Part shown: one piece after another, positions 34,418 through 42,350 of the stretch
How positions within the stretch are numbered: position 1 is the first letter of the stretch
How the letters are laid out: every line of letters begins with the position of its first letter
DNA from: SM1-73 sp964588305
GTDB lineage: Bacteria; Zixibacteria; MSB-5A5; SM1-73
Length of the DNA: 56,176 nt
Direction: 5' to 3'
Assembly: GCA_964588305.1 (NCBI GenBank)
Contig: CAZPOP010000020.1
Location: 1 to 56,176, forward strand
Position numbers and translations under genes: made by a program
Notes under the pieces: generated by a model
What the model was told of the DNA's origin: nothing
The model's input: only the letters and a program-made list of their open reading frames with translations
The model's database searches: none

Positions 34418-35482
34418 ATGCAAAGGATAATGCTTCATGTTCTGGGCATCTTGATCATTCTGTTCTTAGGATCGAGTATCGTCCCCGGCGTTGATGCAGG
34501 TGTTTGTCCGGTCGATCCCGCCGACAACAATGCTGTCGTGGATCTTCCTCAGGAGGAGGCTCCTCCTTCAGGAAAAGGTACCTACTACGTCGACCGGAAT
34601 CAGGTCTTGCTGGAAGTGTTTGGCCGCGTCACCTGACCATACTGTCCCTGGGCAAGTTTTGCCGCAGATTCTCTTGCGAAACTGAAAGGAGATAGCCTGG
34701 CCGTTTTGGAGTACAAAACCAGCGGTTTTGGGTCGAACAGTGATGCGACCGGAAGGGCAAGCTACTACAGTATTACATCAGTTCCTACGGCCAAATTCGA
34801 CGGTAGAAGGACAGCGGGAGGTGGTAGCGAGGGGACGTTCGACGCTTATCTTAACGCCTACAACCTGGAAATGATGTTTTATAAGTCCGCGTGTCTTCTC
34901 AGTATATTTGTCGATTATGATTCCACCACGAACTTCTTGAAGGTGAAGTCCAAGGTCACCGCAGTCGAGAGCTTCTCGGGTGCACGGATCCGTTATGCCA
35001 TTGCCGAGAACCACATCCCTTACACCTGGGGAGGTGGTAGTGCGCCCACGCTGTATACCGTGGAGCACGTTGTACGAAAGATGCTGCCCAGCTATACTGG
35101 TGTGGCCTTGCCGGCGATGAACCCGAATGATACCTTTATCGATTCGCAGAGCTATACCCTCAGCAGTACATGGGTTGACACTAATTGCTTTGTCGTGGTC
35201 TTTGTGCAGGATGACGATGAGGCCAGTCACCCTGTTTTCAGATCAGCCAAGAGCGGGCTCTTTGAAACCTGGACTTACGGAGATGCCAGTGGGGATGGCA
35301 CGGTGGACGTGGCGGACGTGATTCACCTGACGAATTATCTGTTCCAGGAAGGATCCGCCCCCGATCCCATGGCCAGCGGAGATGCAAATGATGACTGTAC
35401 CGTGGACGTAGCCGACGTGATCTACCTGATCAACTACCTTTTTCTAGAAGGAACCGCTCCCAAGCGAGGATGCGCATTTTAG
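34418..35482 (+). CDS. Omp28-like thioredoxin-fold protein with dockerin repeats; in-frame UGA at the first redox Cys (candidate selenoprotein)
   Basis: Two frames, 34418-34636 and 34706-35482, are in the same phase, and the 23 codons between them contain no stop except the single TGA at 34634-34636. Read through, they give a 354-residue exported protein. It has a signal peptide (about 1-27) and an Omp28-like thioredoxin-fold domain (VLLEVFGRVT, then UGA, then PYCPWASFAADSLAKLKG). The markers DSLAVLEY and PTAKFDG follow, and two dockerin type I repeats (GDGTVDVADVIHLTNYLF and DDCTVDVADVIYLINYLF) occupy about residues 287-350. The UGA is residue 73 and the remaining cysteine is residue 76, so UGA occupies the first Cys of CxxC. 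A hairpin begins 11 nt later. ATG at 34418 has AGGAGGTG upstream. The alternative is a single-base nonsense mutation of TGT or TGC. Confidence 0.72.
34648..34667 (+). promoter_or_regulatory. bSECIS-like hairpin downstream of the in-frame UGA
   Basis: Pairing C48-G67, T49-A66, G50-C65, (G64 bulged), G51-C63, G52-C62, C53-G61, A54-T60 and A55-T59 closes a GTT loop (numbers are the last two digits of 346xx). It begins 11 nt after the UGA. The spacing, the small loop with G then U, and a single bulge resemble the E. coli fdhF element, although the bulged base is not the same. Confidence 0.5.
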
Positions 35483-35645
35483 TTGGAACCAGTTGGGTTT
35501 GAACCATGTGATTCAGACCAAGGAGGTGATACTTAACTCAGGATACCAGGTATAGGATCAACGGATGGTACCGGAGATGAGAATCCATCCTTAAGACATG
35601 TCGATGATCAAGAAACGTCCAACTTGAAATCTGGAAGGAGTCAAA

Positions 35646-36218
35646 ATGCCCAGTGTACGAAAGATCGGATCGACGTTAGGGATTGTCTTTCTGAGTTCTA
35701 TTTTCTGTTTCACCGCTTTAATCATGGGCTGCCCGGACGCTTGCGCAGGAGTCATGGATTTTAGCTTCACCTACACCGCGGAGGAGACACTAATAGTCGG
35801 GAGCTTCGGAGATACCACAATATTCGAGTCAATACTGGAGAACACCGGCACTGACGCAGACAGCTACGAAGTCGTGATGACCGTGAATTCGCCTACTCCG
35901 CCGGAGTGGTACGTGGCCCTTTGCAGTGGCGGGGTTTGCCACGGGAACATGGCGGATACTATCTACGTGCCTGCCGGAGAGCAGGATTATATTTTGGTGG
36001 AAGTTGGGCCGGAAGACACCTCTGGAGAAGCGAGTGTCACGGTCACGGTGACCTCCCGGGGAAATCCCGCTTCACCGGAGTCCATAAACTTTCATCTTGT
36101 CGCACACGGCGGGGTTCCACTGACAGATCGATGGGGACTCTTGATTCTCATCTCCCTGATTTTCGCCTCAGGTCTCTATTTGATTCTTAGAAGACTGAGG
36201 CCTGTTAGGGCAGAATAA
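35646..36218 (+). CDS. Secreted protein with an exosortase-type C-terminal tail
   Basis: A 190-residue exported protein. The signal peptide spans roughly residues 1-37, ending near DACAG. The middle is beta-rich and repeat-free (TIFESILENTGTDADSYEVV, CSGGVCHGN), like an Ig-type or NEW3-like domain. The tail VPLTDRWG, a hydrophobic helix (LLILISLIFASGLYLIL), then RRLRPVRAE, has the same layout as the IPTLxxWG tails near xrtH. It is therefore a likely further substrate of that exosortase, 10 kb away and on the other strand. ATG at 35646 with GGAAGGAG upstream. Function unknown. Confidence 0.75.
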   Translation: MPSVRKIGSTLGIVFLSSIFCFTALIMGCPDACAGVMDFSFTYTAEETLIVGSFGDTTIFESILENTGTDADSYEVVMTVNSPTPPEWYVALCSGGVCHGNMADTIYVPAGEQDYILVEVGPEDTSGEASVTVTVTSRGNPASPESINFHLVAHGGVPLTDRWGLLILISLIFASGLYLILRRLRPVRAE

Positions 36219-36714
36219 CCTCGTGGCAGAGATGTCTGTGAGTTGTTACCGGAAATGCTGGGCATAAGCAAAAAGACGTCATAAACTCTCGCTTCTCGGA
36301 ATTGATGCTTCTTGCCGTTGAGAGCCGCGCTAGTGAACGAGACGTACAAAGACAAATTGTTAGAAAGATGATCAACTGCCGGGGCGAGACCAGTTCTCGC
36401 CCCATCTTTTAAACTGACCGTAGTTCCAATAAACTAAACCGTTCGAAGTTGTAAGGAGACTGCCCGAGGAATACTGGAGTTACATTCCTGCCGGTTATGT
36501 GGTTGCAGCAGAGGATCGTAGTTGCCCAATTTATTGGGCTTGCTGATTTGGCAACTGCGCTCATGGATTCACCATTAGGTTGGTTATCAGATAAAAAAAT
36601 CCATCAGGCCTTTCGTACGTTTCGTTAACCAAATTGCAGGATGGGTCTTGCGGATCCAGTTAAGAAAGGTCAGTTGGCCCCAGCGGTCAATCTTGAATTT
36701 AATGCGGAGGTACG
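36219..36714. other. Intergenic between sorted protein and PEGA gene
   Basis: About 500 bp with no gene recognised. It contains the terminator at 36381-36403; the second half probably holds the promoter of the next operon. Confidence 0.5.
36381..36410 (+). terminator. Intrinsic terminator after the sorted-protein gene
   Basis: GGGGCGAGA/TCTCGCCCC, a 9-bp stem with a 5-nt loop at 36381-36403, followed by ATCTTTT. Confidence 0.65.
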
Positions 36715-38640
36715 TTGACTCGCGCAGTCTCAACCAATTCTCTCAGATATTTAAGAAAGAGAAAAAGTCGGCCCCTCAGATTCGGTCTGGCAGGTTTTCT
36801 CCTTCCCGGCCTTTTCTTTCTCCTATGGAGCTGCAGCACCAAGAATCTTATCGGGACGGAGAAGTTCGGCTCCATCTTCGTAGACTCGAATATTCCCGGA
36901 GCATCCATAGATTTGAACGACAGCCCGACGGAGAAGCAAACTCCGGATACTTTGAGAAACATCCCAGTGGGAAAACACAAGGTCTCGGTAAGAAAAGAGG
37001 GATATAATTCGGTTCCGGAGTTCGATTCGGTTGAGGTCATCGACGGTGGGCTAACCGCAGTTGATTTCTTCCTGACCAACAAGGTGGGCGCGATTTCGGT
37101 TACTTCAGAACCTCAGGGCGCCAGGATAATCCTAGATCAGATTAACACTCAGAGGCTGACACCAGATACCTTGGACAGCGTTCCCGTAGGGAGCCACGTG
37201 ATTTCCGTTGAGAAGCAGGGGTATAAAGCCTCCCCTGAGTCCGATAGTGTGGAAGTGGTGGAAGACTCCGTGTCGGAAGCGGGTTTCGTCCTGGTGGAAA
37301 AACTTGGAGATATCTTTGTCAATTCGAACGTAAGTGGCGCGGAGATAACCCTAGATTACGTGTCAACCGGGAAGACGACGCCAGATACTATTTACGATGT
37401 GATGGTCGGGGATCATCTGGTTTCGGTGACAAAGTCCGGTTATTCCGTCTTTCCGGAATCCGCCCCGGTTGAGGTGATCGAGGGCATGGTAACCACCGTC
37501 AATTTTCTTTTGAGCCAGGACGTTGGCGGATTATACGTCAACTCAACTCCTCAGGGAGCTGAGATATATCTCAATCACGAAAGCAGTGGAGAGGCTACGC
37601 CACATTTCTTCAACCTTCCGGAAGGAATATATGTTGTCTCTGTGGCAAGATCCGGCTATTCTGCTTCTCCCGAGTCGGTGGTGGCGCAGGTGGTCAAGGA
37701 TTCCTCCGCCACGGCGGATTTCGTCTTGACGGAAAACAAGGGTTCTATTTTTGTGAATTCCGTTCCTTCAGGAGCCAACATAGCTTTGGATAATATGTTT
37801 ACCGGTAAGATGACTCCGGACACGCTTTTTGACATCACTTTGGGAGATCATATAGTCTCAGTCGAGAAACCAGGATACCTTCCTTCGCCTGAGTCTGTTG
37901 TTGTCACCGTGTACGAGAATCAAACCAGTTGCGCTGAGTTTGTCCTGCTGGACACGCTATCGGGTTCCCTATCGGTCTTGTCCAATGCCGGTGGCGCCAC
38001 GATTGTCATAGATAATCATACCACCGACAAAACCACACCGCACACATTCTTCAACAACATTCCCATCGGGACTCACATAGTCTCCGTGTTCAAAGAAGCA
38101 TATTCGAACGACTCTCCGGCCAAAGAGGTTGTCCAAGTGACAACGCGCGATGCCATCGTGGTGGAATTCAACTTAACTCCTGCCAGCGTGGGGCCGGACA
38201 CCGAAGGGCAGCTAGCTCCGGATTTTGAGCTCGAGGACGATTATGGTGATTCGATCAGACTTTATAATTATCGTGGATTCGTGGTCATAGTCATGTTCTG
38301 GGCGAATTCCTGTGAGTTCTGCAAGCGGGAGCTTGACTTCCTGCAGGATCTATATGAGACGTACTCTGTAGATAGTCTGATGATATTTGCGGTAAACTAT
38401 GAGGATGCCCTCATCTACATCCAACAAAAAAGGACGGAAAAGGGTTTGACCTATCATCTGCTTGTAGGCAAAGAATCACAGATGCTTCAGGATTATCATC
38501 TCATACCGCACGTAACGGCGACTCCCATTACCATCATAATCGACCGCACCGGGTTGATCTATTGCTGGGTGGAAGGCTATACCAGCACCACGAGAGCAAG
38601 GATGCGCCAAGCGCTCTTGGATTTGTTTGGACACGATTAA
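36715..38640 (+). CDS. Lipoprotein with six PEGA repeats and a C-terminal thioredoxin (TlpA-like) domain
   Basis: A 641-residue envelope lipoprotein. The basic N terminus and helix end in the lipobox LWSC with Cys40. Six PEGA-type repeats of about 72 residues span roughly 51-487; each opens like GSIFVNSVPSGANIALDN and continues with TPDTL..VGDHIVSVEKPGY. A thioredoxin-like domain follows from about 495 (APDFELEDDYG), with its redox pair in ANSCEFCKRELDFL and cis-Pro region HVTATPITIIIDRTG. Start TTG at 36715 with GGAGG upstream. PEGA repeats suggest surface or cell-wall interaction; their fusion to a TlpA-like domain is uncommon. Two further redox-region genes follow closely. Confidence 0.85.
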   Translation: MTRAVSTNSLRYLRKRKSRPLRFGLAGFLLPGLFFLLWSCSTKNLIGTEKFGSIFVDSNIPGASIDLNDSPTEKQTPDTLRNIPVGKHKVSVRKEGYNSVPEFDSVEVIDGGLTAVDFFLTNKVGAISVTSEPQGARIILDQINTQRLTPDTLDSVPVGSHVISVEKQGYKASPESDSVEVVEDSVSEAGFVLVEKLGDIFVNSNVSGAEITLDYVSTGKTTPDTIYDVMVGDHLVSVTKSGYSVFPESAPVEVIEGMVTTVNFLLSQDVGGLYVNSTPQGAEIYLNHESSGEATPHFFNLPEGIYVVSVARSGYSASPESVVAQVVKDSSATADFVLTENKGSIFVNSVPSGANIALDNMFTGKMTPDTLFDITLGDHIVSVEKPGYLPSPESVVVTVYENQTSCAEFVLLDTLSGSLSVLSNAGGATIVIDNHTTDKTTPHTFFNNIPIGTHIVSVFKEAYSNDSPAKEVVQVTTRDAIVVEFNLTPASVGPDTEGQLAPDFELEDDYGDSIRLYNYRGFVVIVMFWANSCEFCKRELDFLQDLYETYSVDSLMIFAVNYEDALIYIQQKRTEKGLTYHLLVGKESQMLQDYHLIPHVTATPITIIIDRTGLIYCWVEGYTSTTRARMRQALLDLFGHD

Positions 38641-38670
38641 TGCTTTGGAATGCAACCTGAAAGGAGAAAC

Positions 38671-39228
38671 ATGCGAACTCTATTTTCAAACTTGACACTA
38701 CTGTTGGTCTTTTCATTGATTCTTCCGGTCTCTGCCCAATCCAAAGACAAGAAGAAAGCTGCTCCGTACTTCACTGCAAAGAATTTGGACGGCAAAAAGG
38801 TCGAGTTAGAAGAGCTGCTGGGAGATGGTCCGGTCTTGATCAGCTTCTGGGCGACCTGGTGCAAGCCCTGTATAAAAGAACTGAACCAGCTTCAGAAAGT
38901 TTACAAGAAATATAAGAAGGAAGGGTTTGAGATTTTGGCTGTTGACGTGGACGGTCCGCGGAGCAGATCCAAAGTTAAGCCTATGGTCAAAGGACTTAAG
39001 TGGGAATTTCCGGTGCTTTGGGATAAGACAAAGAATGTATACCGAAAATATCACGTTCTGGGCATACCGCATACGGTTTTGATTGACAATTCCGGGGAGA
39101 TTAGATATACTCATACCACTTATCGCCCCGGTGATGAGGAGGTGATAAAGAAGAAGATCGAGGAGCTTTTGGATGAACAGAAGCAAGCTTCACAGGAAAA
39201 AGAGGGAGAAGAGAAGAGTGAGGAGTAA
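38671..39228 (+). CDS. TlpA-like thiol-disulfide oxidoreductase
   Basis: An exported thioredoxin-fold protein of 185 residues. The signal peptide ends near LPVSAQS. The fold carries LISFWATWCKPCIKELNQL near residue 58, with the CxxC pair, and later GIPHTVLIDNSGEI with the cis-proline. The C-terminal 30 residues are charged (KKKIEELLDEQKQASQEKEG). ATG at 38671 has AAAGGAG upstream; the in-frame ATG at 38650 precedes that site. It follows the PEGA-thioredoxin gene by 30 bp and overlaps the next gene by 56 bp, so all three are one operon. It likely keeps envelope cysteines reduced. Confidence 0.9.
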   Translation: MRTLFSNLTLLLVFSLILPVSAQSKDKKKAAPYFTAKNLDGKKVELEELLGDGPVLISFWATWCKPCIKELNQLQKVYKKYKKEGFEILAVDVDGPRSRSKVKPMVKGLKWEFPVLWDKTKNVYRKYHVLGIPHTVLIDNSGEIRYTHTTYRPGDEEVIKKKIEELLDEQKQASQEKEGEEKSEE

Positions 39229-40678
39229 GATCGTTCTCTTCCACTTTGTATTGACGTTGTTCTTTTCTTTGGCCCTGATCACTCATTCCTCGTTTGCTCA
39301 GGATTTCGACTTTTCCGAGACGGACGCGGGGGAGATTTCTGCAAGCAATCAGCTTGAGTATTCCCTTAATCGAAAAACCCATCAGGACATATTCCACGAT
39401 TGGTTTGACGTTACCTGGACATCCGGCGTTTATAGTCTGGGCTTAAGATACGAGGCCCACCAGCCGGACGACTGGGGAAGAACCCGTCAAGAGCTTTCCT
39501 ACAGATATTTTGATCTCTCTGGAGAGTTTCTCAGACTCACGGTGGGGAACTACTATGTTATGTTCGGACGTGGACTGATGTTTCGTTCCTATGAGAATCG
39601 GGATCTGAGACACGACAATAACCTTGAGGGAATAAAGGGCACCATAGATCTTGACGGATTCGACTTGACCTTATTGGGTGGCACTCCCAGGGGGAAATAT
39701 GAAAGAGTGAATGATCCCGTGCACGGAGCGGACGGCAGGATAGCCGTTGTCGACTGGATGACCGTGGGAGGAAGCTACCTGCGCACCAACATCACCGATT
39801 TTGGCTTCGTGCGGCTCTTTGGGGGAAACGCCGAACTGAGTTTTCCAAATGTTGACTTATACGGAGAATACGCCAGAAAGGACAATCCTCCGGGGAGATT
39901 CATCGAAAAGGATGGAAACGGGATTTACTTGTCATCCAACATTTATTACACCGGCATTGGAGTCAGCCTGGAGTATAAGGACTATGAACGATTTGAATTC
40001 ACCAACAGAGACGTTACATACAATAATCCGCCTTCCCTCAGCAAAGAGCATCTTTACACTTTGCTGAACAGACACGCTTATGTTTTGAATCTATCTGATG
40101 AGAAAGGTTACCAGGTTCAGGCTACGTCCACCCCTTACGAAGGACTCTCGTTGTCTGCAAATTACAGTTACACCACCGATCAACACGATAAGCTGGTCTT
40201 CTCGGAAATCTACGGTGAGACAGAATATGATTATAGAGAGTTGGCCACGATCAAAGGGGCATTCAGCCGGATGGAGGATAAGACGGGAGAGGGTTCGCCC
40301 TACTATCTTGCCCCGGTTTTCGACCTTACCTATTATCTTTCAGGACAGAATAGCGTCGAATTCGTCCTTGAGCACCTGTGGACCAGCAAATATGATGAGA
40401 AGCTCACCTATTACGATCAAATAATCTCTCTGGGTCTGTCTCATTCCCCTATTGTTTCCTTAACCTTCACTCACGAGAGAACCACCGAATGGAAAACCAG
40501 AGACTGGTCGGGCAAGAAGACGTGGTTTATTGCCGCTTTGGATCTGGCCCTGGGTGAAAGACATAATCTCACGCTGAGCGTAGGGTCCAGGCGTGCCGGA
40601 AAAGTCTGTTCCGGTGGCGTTTGCACTGATAGGCCGGCTCTGGATGGTTGGGAAATAAAACTCTTAAGCCAGTTTTAG
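39173..40678 (+). CDS. DUF6029-like outer-membrane beta-barrel protein
   Basis: A 501-residue protein with a basic start, a signal helix ending near SSFAQ and a long body of alternating strands rich in Tyr, Asp and Gly (YSLGLRYEAHQPDDWGRT, LTVGNYYVMFGRGLMFRSYE, SLSANYSYTTDQHDKL), ending in LLSQF with a terminal Phe as barrel proteins have. It matches the DUF6029 pattern, including VCSGGVC near the C terminus. The ATG at 39173 lies inside the end of the tlpA-like gene with GAGGAG upstream, so translation is coupled. The two cysteines near the end might be a client of the upstream thiol proteins (inferred). Confidence 0.78.
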   Translation: MNRSKLHRKKREKRRVRSKIVLFHFVLTLFFSLALITHSSFAQDFDFSETDAGEISASNQLEYSLNRKTHQDIFHDWFDVTWTSGVYSLGLRYEAHQPDDWGRTRQELSYRYFDLSGEFLRLTVGNYYVMFGRGLMFRSYENRDLRHDNNLEGIKGTIDLDGFDLTLLGGTPRGKYERVNDPVHGADGRIAVVDWMTVGGSYLRTNITDFGFVRLFGGNAELSFPNVDLYGEYARKDNPPGRFIEKDGNGIYLSSNIYYTGIGVSLEYKDYERFEFTNRDVTYNNPPSLSKEHLYTLLNRHAYVLNLSDEKGYQVQATSTPYEGLSLSANYSYTTDQHDKLVFSEIYGETEYDYRELATIKGAFSRMEDKTGEGSPYYLAPVFDLTYYLSGQNSVEFVLEHLWTSKYDEKLTYYDQIISLGLSHSPIVSLTFTHERTTEWKTRDWSGKKTWFIAALDLALGERHNLTLSVGSRRAGKVCSGGVCTDRPALDGWEIKLLSQF

Positions 40679-40802
40679 ACGGGCGAAGTGCAAATAGCTA
40701 TTTCTGCAAGAGTTCAGGAAGAATTAAGAAGTTACTTCACCTAAAACTACTGTCTTGACCTTAGCACCCGATCAAAAGGATGATAGTGGTTGTCAGCGAA
40801 GT

Positions 40803-41798
40803 TCATTTTCCTCTCCGGGAGGAAAGGTAACTCAACCCTCCGGCTACGACCCCAATTCCGGAGGCCAAATGATCGACTACGCTGAGAGGGATGGCTTTGA
40901 GTAAGAATCTGAGTTTCTCCCTCTTTTGGAGGAACCGGAACAAGGGATAGTTCACGGTGATAAAAATGAGGCCGGAGGCGATCGTAACCAATAGAAACTT
41001 GTTGGACCAGAGCGAAAGAAACAAAGATAGAAGGAGCAGAAAGGCCGCCACAACGGAGATTATGAAGCCGGGATAGATGTTAGCAATCCTTAGCTTCTTG
41101 ACGACGTCCCGCACCATCTTTTTCCCCAAGACCAATTTGAACCACCCCTTGCTTCTATTGTAATCATTGCGAATCAGGCGCAAGAGAGTGTACTGTTTGA
41201 GATGCTCAGCTTGTAGCTCTTTGTCCAGGAATATCTTTTGACCTGCTTCTTTGAGTCGTCTTCCGAATTCCAAATCCCCACCTCCGGTCTTGACGTCAAA
41301 GCTAACATCGAATCCCTTGAGATCAGAGAAGAGATCTCTTTTTACCGCGCCGATTCCCGAAATGAACCAATCGAAATTCTCTGGAGAACGAAGGTAGCTG
41401 TAATACATCCAGAGATTCTTGTATTGGGTAGCAAAGTTGCCCTCGATTCTCCGTCCCCCACAAACGCCCGAGAGAGCACCATAGTGATTGCGCAGAAAGA
41501 AATTGCGAATTCTGTTCAGTGTGTCGGGCCGGAGAATCATGTCGCTGTCAAGGAACACCAGTATATCACCGTCAGCCAGCTCCGCACCTTTATTTCTGGC
41601 ATACCATGCACCAAATTGTCCCTTCAATCTCAATGCTTTATATCCATATTCCCTCACCATTTCCGAACAATCCTCTCGGGAGCCATCGTCCACGACTATG
41701 ACTTCGAATTGACGGAACTCTGACTCCTCGACCGATTCCAAGCACCTTTTCAACGAGTCGGATCTATCCCGAACTGGAATAATGATGGAAAGTTTCAC
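40803..41798 (-). CDS. Family 2 glycosyltransferase
   Basis: A membrane-linked GT-A fold transferase of 331 residues. SIIIPVRDRSDSLKRCLESV opens the domain, VIVVDDGS near residue 35 and FLDSDMIL near residue 82 supply nucleotide-sugar and metal binding, and GGGDLEFGRRL near residue 170 is the acceptor-side motif. Two hydrophobic helices near the C terminus (about 242-290) suggest membrane anchoring. Start GTG at 41798 with AGAAGG upstream. The acceptor and sugar are unknown. It is a solo minus-strand gene converging with the DUF6029 gene. Confidence 0.88.
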   Translation of the reverse strand: MKLSIIIPVRDRSDSLKRCLESVEESEFRQFEVIVVDDGSREDCSEMVREYGYKALRLKGQFGAWYARNKGAELADGDILVFLDSDMILRPDTLNRIRNFFLRNHYGALSGVCGGRRIEGNFATQYKNLWMYYSYLRSPENFDWFISGIGAVKRDLFSDLKGFDVSFDVKTGGGDLEFGRRLKEAGQKIFLDKELQAEHLKQYTLLRLIRNDYNRSKGWFKLVLGKKMVRDVVKKLRIANIYPGFIISVVAAFLLLLSLFLSLWSNKFLLVTIASGLIFITVNYPLFRFLQKREKLRFLLKAIPLSVVDHLASGIGVVAGGLSYLSSRRGK

Positions 41799-41993
41799 CT
41801 TCTGTCTCCATCCGCGTTGCCCCGGAGGGTACTAACCTGCCTGCTCCTAATATAATGCGATTCTGCTTTGAGTCAAGGACATTCTGAGAGAGTACCCGAT
41901 AAACCGCTTAACCTCGCCTTCCGGGTCTTTCTCGATATTGTTGACCCCAGGCAACCTCTCCTTTCTTCTAGACTGCGTCATAATTCGGCTTCT

Positions 41994-42021
41994 TGTAGCC
42001 GCAGACTTTAGTCTGCGAAAA
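41994..42021. repeat. Palindromic repeat CGCAGAC-TTTA-GTCTGCG
   Basis: It shares about 28 consecutive nt with the copy at about 5660, 36 kb away. It sits in the 550-bp gap 41799-42350, which has no other gene but contains the promoter at 42196-42223. Confidence 0.75.
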
Positions 42022-42195
42022 CCATTTGTTAAATTCCAACGGCTTACGCCCATGTGGGCAGCTACGGAGTCAAAACATGATTATGACACACCCTCCGCGA
42101 GTCGAGGGATCCGTTTGTGGCACAGAATCACTTCCCGAGAAATCCGCTTCTCGCACATATGATACCAGCGCCGCCGGCTAGACTGAATATTCAGC

Positions 42196-42223
42196 TTGAC
42201 GGCAGTGACACAATCTTTATCTT
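42196..42223 (+). promoter_or_regulatory. Sigma70-type promoter for the TPR membrane protein gene
   Basis: TTGACG (42196-42201), a 16-nt spacer and TATCTT (42218-42223). An AAAAGGAG sequence follows at about 42231. Confidence 0.5.
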
Positions 42224-42350
42224 AACATAAAAGGAGTGAATTCAGGTCTGATTGGAGAAAAAGGAAGGTTCTTGGAGCTTTGGCTGTCGTGTCTTTTCAC
42301 CTTTTTCCACAAGAAACGGGGAAACTCCACATCTTGGAAGTGTAAGTTAC

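Noticed and set aside
34418..35482. Reading the two halves as separate genes or as a frameshift
   Set aside because: Both halves lie in one phase, with no stop except the TGA; the second half has no ribosome site and begins in the middle of the thioredoxin fold.
42252..42350. N-terminal extension of the TPR membrane protein from a TTG
   Set aside because: The extra 33 residues have no protein-like pattern; the ATG at 42351 directly precedes the first helix region.
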